DNA from: Streptomyces sp. NBC_00091
Lineage (GTDB): Bacteria > Actinomycetota > Actinomycetes > Streptomycetales > Streptomycetaceae
Assembly (NCBI RefSeq): GCF_026343185.1
Contig: NZ_JAPEMA010000001.1
Span: forward strand, 4,650,001 to 4,714,000
DNA length: 64,000 nt
Reading direction: 5' to 3'
The position numbers were made by a program, and so were the translations under genes. Positions within the stretch are counted from its first letter, which is position 1. Each line of letters starts with the position of its first letter. Of the stretch, positions 51,858-59,917 are shown in pieces. Under the pieces are notes generated by a model. The model had not been told where the DNA came from. It did no database searches and saw nothing but the letters and a program-made list of their open reading frames with translations.

Positions 51858-52952
51858 ATGAATGATCACAACGGTGTGCTCCATGTGAAGGGACGCGTGC
51901 TCGTCGGGCCCCACGAGGTCCGCGACGAGCTGTGGGTCGTGGGCGGACGGATCTCCTACGAGCGGCCGACCGCCGCCCGCGAGGTCACCACCGTCACCGG
52001 CTGGGCCCTGCCCGGCCTGGTCGACGCGCACTGCCACGTGGGCCTGGACGCCCACGGCCCCGTCGACGCGGGGACCGCCGAGGAGCAGGCCCTCACCGAC
52101 CGGGACGCCGGCACCCTCCTCATCCGTGACGCCGGATCCCCCTCCGACACCCGCTGGATCGACGACCGCGAGGACCTCCCGAAGATCATCCGGGCGGGCC
52201 GGCACATCGCCCGGACCCGCCGCTACATCCGCAACTACGCCCACGAGATCGAGCCCGACCAGCTCGTCGCGTACGTCGCCCGGGAGGCCCTGCGCGGCGA
52301 CGGCTGGGTGAAGCTGGTGGGGGACTGGATCGACCGCGGCGTCGGCGACCTGACGGCCTGCTGGCCGCGCGCCGAGGTCGAGGCGGCCATCGCCGAGGCG
52401 CACCGGCTGGGCGCCCGGGTCACCGCGCACTGCTTCGCGGAGGACTCGCTGCGGGACCTGGTCGAGGCGGGCATCGACTGCGTCGAGCACGCCACGGGGC
52501 TCACCGAGGACACCATCCCGCTGTTCGCGGAGCGCGGCGTGGCGATCGTGCCGACCCTCGTGAACATCTCGACCTTCCCGAAGCTGGCGGCGGGCGGCGA
52601 GGCGAAGTTCCCGAACTGGTCGGCGCACCTGCGGCGGCTGCACGAGCGGCGGTACGACACCGTCCGGGCGGCCTGGGACGCGGGCATCCAGGTGTACGTC
52701 GGCACGGACGCGGGGGGTTCCCTGCCGCACGGCCTGGTCGCGGCCGAGGTCGCCGAGCTGGTGAAGGCCGGGATCCCGCCGCTGGACGCCCTCTCGGCAA
52801 CGGCATGGGCGGCGCGCGAGTGGCTCGGCCGGCCCGGTCTGACCGAGGGGGCTCCGGCCGACCTCGTGGTCTACGGCGCCGATCCGCGGGCCGACGTACG
52901 GGCCCTGGCGCAGCCGGACCGGGTGGTCGTGAACGGCGTGGTCCGGGCGTAG
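51858..52952 (+). CDS. Metal-dependent amidohydrolase (imidazolonepropionase/prolidase-like)
   Basis: A 364-residue amidohydrolase-superfamily protein. Metal ligands are visible in order: LPGLVDAHCHVGLD (HxH), the lysine region DGWVKLVGDW, TAHCFAED, CVEHATGLTED and VYVGTDAGGSLPHGL (Asp). The N- and C-terminal strands (LHVKGRVLVG; ADLVVYG) form the small beta domain of the family. Substrate unknown; members act on imidazolonepropionate, dipeptides with C-terminal Pro and similar compounds. ATG 51858. Divergent from the aminotransferase. Confidence 0.9.
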   Translation: MNDHNGVLHVKGRVLVGPHEVRDELWVVGGRISYERPTAAREVTTVTGWALPGLVDAHCHVGLDAHGPVDAGTAEEQALTDRDAGTLLIRDAGSPSDTRWIDDREDLPKIIRAGRHIARTRRYIRNYAHEIEPDQLVAYVAREALRGDGWVKLVGDWIDRGVGDLTACWPRAEVEAAIAEAHRLGARVTAHCFAEDSLRDLVEAGIDCVEHATGLTEDTIPLFAERGVAIVPTLVNISTFPKLAAGGEAKFPNWSAHLRRLHERRYDTVRAAWDAGIQVYVGTDAGGSLPHGLVAAEVAELVKAGIPPLDALSATAWAAREWLGRPGLTEGAPADLVVYGADPRADVRALAQPDRVVVNGVVRA

Positions 52953-53168
52953 CCCCCGCCCGGGACGGGGCGGCGGAGGACTCGTGTGGCGGGTGTGGCG
53001 CGGCAAATCGAATACGTGCATGGAAACCACCCTTTGGGGTGAACTCACCTCAGGTTGCTGACCGTTCACTCTCCGTGCGTAAGGATTTCGAACGTCGAAG
53101 CCGTCGGCGTGCGCGATGTCCCCCATTGGCGCCGCGACGGCACCCATCTCCCTGGGGGTTCCACCATC

Positions 53169-54074
53169 TTGAACAGCAACACCTTCCGCATGCCCGCGGC
53201 CGTTCTGCTCGCCACGGGAGCGGTAGCCCTGCTCGCCGCGCCGCCCGCCCTCGCCACGGGCGGCGGCGCCGGGAGCGAGGGCAGCTCCGGCGCCGTCGTC
53301 CTGCGGGCCGGACTGGACGTGGGCCTGCTCAACAAGGCCGTGCACGTACCGCTCAAGGCCACCCTCAACGAGGTCAGCGCCCCCGCCACGGCCGAGAAGA
53401 CGGCCCTCACCGTCACCCTCGACGGGGTCGAACAGGGGCAGCCGGTCAGCGTCCTCAGGGCGGACGTCGCCACCTCCAAGGCGACCGCCGACAAGACCCG
53501 CGCCGTGGCCGAGGCGAACCTCGCCCACGCCCGGGTGCACGTCCCCGGCCTGCCGGCGCTCTCCCTGGTCGAGGTGGAGAAGGTCACCTCCAAGGCCGTC
53601 TGCGAGGCGGGCAAGAAGCCGGTCGCCTCCTCGAACGTCCTCGGGACGGTCACCGCGCTCGGCAAGAAGGTCACCCTGACCGCCGGCGGCCCCGCCACCA
53701 AGCTCGAGGTCCCCGGCGTCGGCCAGGTCTCCCTGGAACTCTCCGGCACCCAGACCACCTCCACCACGGCCGCCGCGGCCGCGCTGCGCCTGAAGGTGTC
53801 GGTCAACCCGCTGAACCTGAACGTGGCGGAGGTCGACGGCGAGGTCGTCCTGGCCGAGGCGCACTGCGAAACCCCGAAGGGTCCCGCGCCCGGCCCGAGC
53901 ACGCCCGCGTCCGCGAAGCCCGACGTCAAGCCGCAGACCGCGACGGGGGCCACGCAGGCCAACCTCGCCGAGACCGGCGCCGGTTCGGTGACCCCGTACG
54001 TCGCCGGCGGCGCCCTGCTCCTGCTCGGCATCGGCGCGGGCGCGCTCGTCGTGACCCGGCGCTCCAGGAGCTAA
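53169..54074 (+). CDS. LAETG-anchored surface protein (SCO1860-like)
   Basis: A secreted, sortase-anchored protein of about 301 residues. The signal peptide ends near PPALATGG (about residue 35). The body has two repeated Ig-like beta modules with paired Cys (AVCEAGK; AHCETPK). The C-terminus has a Thr/Pro/Ala-rich linker, LAETG (266-270), a hydrophobic helix and a basic tail, the class E sortase signal of Streptomyces. This matches the family I know as SCO1860-like. TTG 53169 is chosen (GGGGG about 10 bases upstream); ATG 53190 is the alternative. Its stop overlaps the convergent CapA-like gene by three bases. Confidence 0.85.
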   Translation: MNSNTFRMPAAVLLATGAVALLAAPPALATGGGAGSEGSSGAVVLRAGLDVGLLNKAVHVPLKATLNEVSAPATAEKTALTVTLDGVEQGQPVSVLRADVATSKATADKTRAVAEANLAHARVHVPGLPALSLVEVEKVTSKAVCEAGKKPVASSNVLGTVTALGKKVTLTAGGPATKLEVPGVGQVSLELSGTQTTSTTAAAAALRLKVSVNPLNLNVAEVDGEVVLAEAHCETPKGPAPGPSTPASAKPDVKPQTATGATQANLAETGAGSVTPYVAGGALLLLGIGAGALVVTRRSRS

Positions 54075-55279
54075 CGGGCAGCGCGCTCCAGCCCCTGGCC
54101 GGTCGCGCCGCGTGAGGTCACGGCCGCGGTGACCTCCTTGTCGACGCGGGCGTACGCGGCGCGCCTGGCGGGGTCGAGGCCGGTGTCCTCGGCCGCGCAG
54201 GAGGCGCAGACGACGCGGAAGGGCGGCCCCATGTCCGCGTACTGCGTGAGGTATTCGGCCTTGACCACCTCCCAGCGGCCCGGGTGCGCGGCCGCCGGGG
54301 CGAAGGTGAAGCGGGGGATCGAGGACATGTTGCCGCGCGCCTTCTCCGCCTCGTAGAAGCTCGCGACCTGGTCGCCCATGCCGAAGACCACCCACGTGCC
54401 GTTGATCTTCTCGTAGGGCTGCGGCACGTGGTTGTGCGTCCCGATGATCAGATCGATGTCGGGGAGCCCGTCCGCCCCGCGCGAGGCGGTCAGCGCCTGC
54501 GCCAGATCGCGCTGCTGCTGGTCGGGCGCCGTCTGCCACTCGGTGCCCCAGTGGACGCTGAGGACGACGACCTGCGCGCCGGCGGCGCGGGCCGCGCGGG
54601 CGTCGGCGATGATCCGGCCCTGGTCGATGAGGTTGACGGCCCAGGGCTTGCCCGCCGGGAGCGGTATGCCGTTCGTCCCGTACGTGTAGTCCAGCTGGGC
54701 GACCTTCGCGCCGCCGGCCGACAGCACGGCCGGGGCCTTGGCCTCGTCGGCGCTCCGCGCCGAGCCGACGTGCGCGAGGCCGACCCGGTCGAGGTGGTCC
54801 AGGGTGCGGGTGATGCCGTCGTAGCCGTCGTCGAGGGTGTGGTTCGAAGCGGTGGAACAGCTGTCGTACCCGGCGTCCTTGAGGGCGTCGGCCAGCTGGT
54901 GGGGGGCCTTGAAGGCGGGGTAGCCGGTGTAGGGGCCGCCGGGCCTTCCGTACGGTATCTCGTGGTGGCATATCGCCAGATCGGCGGCGGCCACCAGGGG
55001 TTTGACGCCCGCGAGTATCTTCCGGAAGTCGTACTCCCCGGCCTTGCCGCCCGCGTCGTCCGCCGAGCGCTGGATGATCGAGGGGTACGGGATGATGTCG
55101 CCGGTGGCGACGAGGGTGAACCGCCGTCCGGCCGGAGCCGCCTTCGCCGTCCCGGGTTTCCCCTGGAGCCGCTGCTCGGGCGGGGCGCCGTTGTCCAGGA
55201 GCCGCGGTACCGCGTAGACGCTCCCGCCGATCACCGCCAGCCCCGCGAGGCCGATGCCTATGCGCGCCGCCGCCTTCAT
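54071..55279 (-). CDS. CapA-family metallophosphatase-like protein, secreted or membrane-anchored
   Basis: A 402-residue protein with one N-terminal hydrophobic segment (residues 6-27) that serves as signal or anchor. The CapA/PGA-synthesis fold shows in FTLVATGDIIPYPS, DLAICHHEIPYG, STASNHTLDDGYDGI, VVVLSVHWGTEW and DIDLIIGTHNHVPQP, with GMGDQVASF. Related PgsA/CapA proteins take part in polyglutamate capsule synthesis, but no capB/capC are here. A Cys pair (CASC) is near the C-terminus. ATG 55279. Overlapping stops with the LAETG gene (CTAA at 54071-54074). Confidence 0.88.
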   Translation of the reverse strand: MKAAARIGIGLAGLAVIGGSVYAVPRLLDNGAPPEQRLQGKPGTAKAAPAGRRFTLVATGDIIPYPSIIQRSADDAGGKAGEYDFRKILAGVKPLVAAADLAICHHEIPYGRPGGPYTGYPAFKAPHQLADALKDAGYDSCSTASNHTLDDGYDGITRTLDHLDRVGLAHVGSARSADEAKAPAVLSAGGAKVAQLDYTYGTNGIPLPAGKPWAVNLIDQGRIIADARAARAAGAQVVVLSVHWGTEWQTAPDQQQRDLAQALTASRGADGLPDIDLIIGTHNHVPQPYEKINGTWVVFGMGDQVASFYEAEKARGNMSSIPRFTFAPAAAHPGRWEVVKAEYLTQYADMGPPFRVVCASCAAEDTGLDPARRAAYARVDKEVTAAVTSRGATGQGLERAAR

Positions 55280-55642
55280 GTGCCGCCCCCCTGTCGCCGA
55301 TCCCGCCATCCTAGGCACGCCCCGCCGGCCCCGCTGCGCGGAACAGGTCCCCGCCCCACCCTTCGCCCGTTCCCCGGGGCCAGCCCCGGACCCCGCGCCT
55401 CAAACGCCGGCGAGGCTGGTTTGGCTGCGGCCCCCAGCGCCTCAAACGCCGGCGGGGCTGGAGGGTACGTGAGGGGGCGGGGGCGGGGTGGGGTGTTGTC
55501 CGGGACTAAAACGAGATGATTTCGGCGCGAGGCACCGCCCGGCAGACCAATCAGCCCAGGGCGCCGAACATCGAAGCCCGTCCCGGACGACACCCCACCC
55601 CGTCCCCGCCCCCGGCCCTGGCACCCACCCCCAAGGCCCCCG
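55280..55642. other. Gene-free gap with repeat copies and a long G-rich inverted repeat
   Basis: No open frame in this 363-base gap looks like a gene. It carries two direct copies of the 25-base repeat GCGCCTCAAACGCCGGCGRG plus GCTGG (55395-55419 and 55437-55461), one mismatch apart, related to the repeats at 4.1 and 62.1 kb. Next come inverted arms of 34 bases (55473-55506 and 55580-55613, two mismatches) with a 73-base centre. The left arm has GGGGG-C-GGGGG-C-GGGG-T-GGGG, a G-quadruplex pattern. Inside, TTCGGCGC (55521-55528) pairs with GCGCCGAA (55561-55568). Confidence 0.8.
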
Positions 55643-57064
55643 TTAACGCGCGGCCAGCGCAAGGGCGTGGTCGAGGGCCTGGAGGAGGCGGCCCGTCGTG
55701 GCCCGGTCGCGGACCGCCAGGCGGAGCCAGGTGGGGTCCAGCCCCGGGAAGGTGTCCCCGCGGCGGACCGCGAAGCCGAGGGCGCGCAGCCGGGTGCGGA
55801 CCTCCGCCGCGCCCGGCACCCGGATCAGGACGAACGGCCCCTCGGCCACCCCCGCCACCGTGACCTCCTCGAACTCCGTGAGCCCGGCCAGCAGATGCTC
55901 CCGGTCCACCGCGATCCGCCGCGCGGCCGCCTCCGCCTCCGCCAGCGCCTCCGGAGCCACACAGGCCTCCGCCGCCACCAGCGCCGGCGTCGACACAGGC
56001 CACAGCGGCTGCGCGGCGGCCAGCTTCGTGATGACCTCCGGTTCGGCCAGGACGTAGCCGATCCGCAGCCCCGCCAGCCCCCAGGTCTTGGTCAGGCTCC
56101 GCAGCACCACCAGCCCCGGCAGGTCCATCCGCCCGGCCAGGGCCTCCCGTTCGCCCGGGACGGCGTCCATGAAGGCCTCGTCCACCACCAGGATCCGCCC
56201 CGGCCGGGCCAGCGCGGCCAGCGTGCCCGCCGGGTGCAGCACGGACGTCGGGTTGGTCGGGTTGCCGACCACCACCAGGTCGGCTTCCTCGGGCACCGCC
56301 GCCGGGTCCAGCCGGAAGCCGTCCTCGGCCCGCAGCACCACCCGCTCCACCCGGTGCCCGGCGTCCCGCAGCGCCGCCTCCGGCTCGGTGAACTGCGGAT
56401 GCACCACGACCGGCCGTACGGCCCCCAGGGCCCGCGCGATCAGCACGAACGCCTCCGCCGCCCCCGCCGTCAGCAGCACCCGCTCCACCGGCAGCCCGTG
56501 CCGCCGCGCCACGGCCGCGCGGGCCGCCCGGCCGTCCGGGTACGCCGCGAGGTCCCCGAGGCAGGCCGCGATCCGCTGCTTGAGCCACTCCGGCGGCGTG
56601 TCCGACCGTACGTTCACCGCGAGGTCCACCAGCGCGCCGCCCGCGTCGGCCACCTCCGCGTCCCCGTGGTGGCGCAGGTCGTGCTCCTGGGCGGTGGCCA
56701 CGGCACAGGTCGCCGCCACCGACCGGCGCTTCGGCACGAGGAGTTCCCCGCCGCCCGCCAGCGCCGCCGCCTCCGCCACCGAGGCCGTACCGGCGGCGTC
56801 CCGCGCCGCCGCCGAGGGATGCGGTACGGGGATCCGTGCCAGCTCCTCGGCGGAGTAGCCGACCAGCGGTACGCCGAAACGTTCCGCCGCACCCGCGATC
56901 CCCGGCTCCCGGGTCTTCGCCTCCACCGTGGCCAGCGCCGAAACCGCCCCGGTGGCCAGCCCGGCCCCCCGCAGCGTCTCCTCGACCAGCGCGCAGACCT
57001 CCGCCACGGAGACCCCCGCACGCCCGCCGACCCCGACCACCAGCCGCGTCACGTACTCGCCCAC
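55643..57064 (-). CDS. cobC: CobE/CbiG-C domain fused to threonine-phosphate decarboxylase (CobC/CobD-type)
   Basis: A 473-residue fusion in cobalamin synthesis. Residues 5-125 are a CobE/CbiG C-terminal domain (VVGVGGRAGVSVAEV...). Residues 140-473 are a type I PLP enzyme with K326 in SLTKTWGLAGLRIGY and D295 in LVVDEAFMD, the pattern of L-threonine-O-3-phosphate decarboxylase that provides aminopropanol phosphate. GTG 57064 after AGGAAGGA. It is the last leftward cob gene and is separated from cobB by an oppositely oriented ZIP gene, so it needs its own promoter in 57065-57168. Confidence 0.9.
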   Translation of the reverse strand: MGEYVTRLVVGVGGRAGVSVAEVCALVEETLRGAGLATGAVSALATVEAKTREPGIAGAAERFGVPLVGYSAEELARIPVPHPSAAARDAAGTASVAEAAALAGGGELLVPKRRSVAATCAVATAQEHDLRHHGDAEVADAGGALVDLAVNVRSDTPPEWLKQRIAACLGDLAAYPDGRAARAAVARRHGLPVERVLLTAGAAEAFVLIARALGAVRPVVVHPQFTEPEAALRDAGHRVERVVLRAEDGFRLDPAAVPEEADLVVVGNPTNPTSVLHPAGTLAALARPGRILVVDEAFMDAVPGEREALAGRMDLPGLVVLRSLTKTWGLAGLRIGYVLAEPEVITKLAAAQPLWPVSTPALVAAEACVAPEALAEAEAAARRIAVDREHLLAGLTEFEEVTVAGVAEGPFVLIRVPGAAEVRTRLRALGFAVRRGDTFPGLDPTWLRLAVRDRATTGRLLQALDHALALAAR

Positions 57065-57168
57065 CGGGATCCTTCCTCCGTACCTCGTCCGTCTTTCGTC
57101 AACACGGTGTCTCCCGCCGCCCGCGCGCGGAAGTGCGCACGCGCCCGCCAGTCGGTATTCAGGGGCAC

Positions 57169-57924
57169 ATGGCGGTGATCGTGGCTTTGGGCGCGTTCCT
57201 GATGACGCTGGCCGGCGGCTGGACGGCGCAACGCGTCACCGACCGCCGCCACCTGGTGCTCGGCCTGGCCGGCGGGCTGATGCTCGGCGTGGTGGGCCTG
57301 GACCTGCTCCCGGAGGCGATGCACGCCGCCGGCAGCGAGGTCTTCGGCGTCCCGCTGGCCCTGCTGCTCTTCGTGGGCGGCTTCCTCGTCGCCCACGTGG
57401 TGGAGCGCCTGCTCGCCGTACGCCAGGCCGCGCACGGCGCCGAGAACGGCGGCGGCGCGGACGGGCACGGCGACAGCGGCGGCCGGGTCCCGCAGGTCGG
57501 GCTCACGGCGGCCGCCGCGATGGTCGGCCACAGCGTCGCCGACGGGGTGGCCCTCGGCGCGGCCTTCCAGGTCGGCGGGGGGATGGGCGTGGCCGTCGCG
57601 CTGGCCGTCATCACCCACGACTTCGCCGACGGGTTCAACACGTACACGCTCACCCGCCTGTACGGCAACGCCCGCCGCAAGGCCCTGATGATGCTCTTCG
57701 CGGACGCCGCGGCGCCGGTCGTGGGCGCCGCGTCCACCCTGCTGTTCACCCTTCCGGAGGAACCCCTCGGGGCGTACCTCGGATTCTTCGGCGGCGCCCT
57801 GCTGTACCTGGCGGCCGCCGAGATCCTCCCCGAGGCGCACCACAAGCACCCCGCCCTGTCCACGCTGATGTGCACGGTGGGCGGGGTGGCCGGGATCTGG
57901 CTCGTGGTCGGTCTCGCGGACTGA
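57169..57924 (+). CDS. ZIP family divalent metal transporter
   Basis: A 251-residue membrane protein with eight hydrophobic segments. The metal site is clear: VGHSVADGVALGAAF in helix 4 and THDFADGFNTYT in helix 5, then LPEAHHKHP. A short His-containing loop (GADGHGDSGG) follows helix 3. ZIP proteins bring Zn, Mn, Fe or Co into the cytosol. It is the only rightward gene within a leftward cobalamin cluster, so cobalt uptake is a fair hypothesis. ATG 57169 follows AGGGG by 3 bases. No Zur-like box was found upstream. Confidence 0.9.
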   Translation: MAVIVALGAFLMTLAGGWTAQRVTDRRHLVLGLAGGLMLGVVGLDLLPEAMHAAGSEVFGVPLALLLFVGGFLVAHVVERLLAVRQAAHGAENGGGADGHGDSGGRVPQVGLTAAAAMVGHSVADGVALGAAFQVGGGMGVAVALAVITHDFADGFNTYTLTRLYGNARRKALMMLFADAAAPVVGAASTLLFTLPEEPLGAYLGFFGGALLYLAAAEILPEAHHKHPALSTLMCTVGGVAGIWLVVGLAD

Positions 57925-57944
57925 TCCCGGGCCGGGGGCGGGGG

Positions 57945-59321
57945 TCACCGGTGCGCTGCCGCGGCTTCCGCGAAGCGCCGGGCCACCGAGGGCTGCGCCG
58001 CCCAGTGCGTGTGCAGGTAACTGGCGTGCACGCCCTGCCGTACGAAGCCCTCGACGCGGCGTTCGGGATGCGTGAACCCCCACGCCGGGACGGTCCCGGC
58101 GCCGGGCTCTATCACCGTCCGGTGGAACTCGTGCCCCCGCAGCCGCGTCCCGGCGGCGGCGAGCGCGCTGTCCGACACCGCCACCGCCTCCCGGTAGCCG
58201 AGCGTGAGCCGCTCCGACATCCGGGCATCGGCGTCGAGCACCCCGCACATCGGCTTCCCGTCGAGGGAACGGGCCAGGTAGAGCAGCCCGGCGCACTCGG
58301 CGGCGACCGGCCCGCCGGCCGCGGCGAAGTCCGCGACGGCCGCCCGCAGCGGCTCGTTCGCCGACAGCTCGGGGGCGTACACCTCGGGGAACCCGCCGCC
58401 GATCACCAGCCCGGCGGTGCCGTCGGGGAGCGCCTCGTCCCGGAGCGGGTCGAAGGTGACGACCTCCGCGCCCGCCGCTTGCAGCAGCTCCGCGTGCTCG
58501 GCGTACGAGAACGTGAACGCGGCCCCGCCCGCGACGGCGACGACCGGCCTCCCGCCGACCGGCTCCGGGGGAGCCCCGGCCGGGGCGCCCTCGGGCGACC
58601 ACGCCGCGCAGTCCAGCGGCGGCGCCGTGCGGGCCAGCGCCAGCAGCGCCTCCAGGTCACAGCCCTGACGGACCTGCTCGGCCAGCGCGGCCACCGCGGC
58701 GAGCGCATCGGAGCGCCGCTCGGCCACCGGGACCAGGCCCAGGTGCCGCGAAGGCGTCGCCACCTGCGGAGCCCGCCGCATGACGCCGAGGACCGGCATC
58801 CCGGCCTCCTCCAGCGCCTCCCGCAGCATCACCTCGTGCCGGTCGGAGCCCACCTTGTTGAGGATCACCCCGCCGAGCCGCACCTGGGGGTCGAAGGAGG
58901 CGAAGCCGTGCACCAGCGCCGCCACCGACCGCGACTGCGAGGAGGCGTCCACCACCAGCACCACCGGCGCCCGCAGCAGCTTCGCCACCTGCGCCGTCGA
59001 CGCCAGCTCACCCCGCCCCGCGGCCCCGTCGTACAGCCCCATCACGCCCTCGACCACGGCGAGGTCGCACCCGGCGGAGCCGTGCGCGAACAGCGGGCCG
59101 ACCAGCTCCGGCCCGCACATGAAGGCGTCCAGATTGCGGCCCGGCCGGCCCGTGGCCAGGGCGTGGTAGCCGGGGTCGATGTAGTCGGGCCCGGCCTTGT
59201 GCGGGGACACGGCCAGGCCGCGCTCCGCGAAGGCCGCCATCAGGCCCGTCGCCACGGTGGTCTTGCCGCTGCCGGAGGACGGCGCGGCGATGACCAGCCG
59301 CGGCACGTTCACGGACGTCAC
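57945..59321 (-). CDS. cobB: Cobyrinate a,c-diamide synthase
   Basis: Glutamine- and ATP-dependent amidase that amidates cobyrinate at a and c (also hydrogenobyrinate). The 458-residue protein has an N-terminal P-loop APSSGSGKTTVA, the KAGPDYIDPGYH motif and VEGVMGLYDG. The C-terminal class I-like glutaminase has the Cys nucleophile in GPVAAECAGLLYL and His in ASYLHTHW. GTG 59321 overlaps the cobO stop (GTGA); a GTG one codon upstream is also possible. It follows cobO in the leftward operon. Confidence 0.95.
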   Translation of the reverse strand: MTSVNVPRLVIAAPSSGSGKTTVATGLMAAFAERGLAVSPHKAGPDYIDPGYHALATGRPGRNLDAFMCGPELVGPLFAHGSAGCDLAVVEGVMGLYDGAAGRGELASTAQVAKLLRAPVVLVVDASSQSRSVAALVHGFASFDPQVRLGGVILNKVGSDRHEVMLREALEEAGMPVLGVMRRAPQVATPSRHLGLVPVAERRSDALAAVAALAEQVRQGCDLEALLALARTAPPLDCAAWSPEGAPAGAPPEPVGGRPVVAVAGGAAFTFSYAEHAELLQAAGAEVVTFDPLRDEALPDGTAGLVIGGGFPEVYAPELSANEPLRAAVADFAAAGGPVAAECAGLLYLARSLDGKPMCGVLDADARMSERLTLGYREAVAVSDSALAAAGTRLRGHEFHRTVIEPGAGTVPAWGFTHPERRVEGFVRQGVHASYLHTHWAAQPSVARRFAEAAAAHR

Positions 59322-59917
59322 CACTCGATGCCCTTCTGGCCCTTCTGGCCGGCGTCCATCGGGTGCTTGACCTTGGTCATCTCGGTGACCAGGTCCGCGA
59401 ACTCCACCAGCTTCTCCGGGGCGTTGCGGCCCGTGATGACCACGTGCTGGGTGCCGGGACGGTTACGGAGCACCTCGATCACCTCGTCCACGTCGATCCA
59501 GCCCCAGTGCATCGGGTACGCGAACTCGTCCAGCACGTACAGCCGGTGCGTCTCGGCGGCCAGATCCCGCTTGACCTGCTCCCAGCCCTCCTTGGCCGCC
59601 TGCTCGTTGTCGAGCTGCGCGTCCCGCTGGACCCAGGACCAGCCCTCGCCCATCTTGTGCCAGACGACCGGGCCGCCCTCACCGGAGGCGCCCAGCACCT
59701 TGAGCGCGTTCTCCTCGCCGACCTTCCACTTCGCCGACTTGACGAACTGGAACACCCCGATCGGCCAGCCCTGGTTCCAGGCGCGCAGCGCCAGCCCGAA
59801 GGCGGCCGTCGACTTGCCCTTGCCCGGGCCGGTGTGGACGAAGACGAGCGGACGGTTGCGGCGCTGACGCGTCGTGAGCCCGTCGTCCGGTACGACGGTC
59901 GGCTGTCCCTGCGGCAT
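59318..59917 (-). CDS. cobO: Cob(I)yrinic acid a,c-diamide adenosyltransferase (CobA/CobO-type)
   Basis: Adds the adenosyl group to cobalt. The 199-residue product has the P-loop HTGPGKGKSTAAFGLALRA (GKGKST), GVFQFVKSAKW, VLDEFAYPMHWGW and TGRNAPEKLVEFADLVTEM. ATG 59917 overlaps the chelatase stop by one base (TAATG) and follows AGGAGGG by about 5 bases, so translation is coupled. Its stop overlaps cobB. Confidence 0.96.
   Translation of the reverse strand: MPQGQPTVVPDDGLTTRQRRNRPLVFVHTGPGKGKSTAAFGLALRAWNQGWPIGVFQFVKSAKWKVGEENALKVLGASGEGGPVVWHKMGEGWSWVQRDAQLDNEQAAKEGWEQVKRDLAAETHRLYVLDEFAYPMHWGWIDVDEVIEVLRNRPGTQHVVITGRNAPEKLVEFADLVTEMTKVKHPMDAGQKGQKGIEW

Noticed and set aside
53040..53075. 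PHO box upstream of the LAETG protein gene (GTTCACT near 53064)
   Set aside because: The preceding unit at 11-base spacing does not match, and the nearby GGTGAACTCACC is only a short palindrome.
49410..54971. Very long minus-strand open frame over several genes
   Set aside because: It is a product of high-GC codon bias opposite or out of frame with the aminotransferase, amidohydrolase, LAETG and CapA-like genes. Its residue composition is Arg/Gly/Pro-rich without any domain.
57065..57168. Cobalamin riboswitch or Zur box in the cobC/ZIP divergent gap
   Set aside because: No B12-box-like sequence and no AT-rich 7-1-7 zinc-box palindrome is seen in these 104 bases. A riboswitch may lie upstream of cbiB outside the window.
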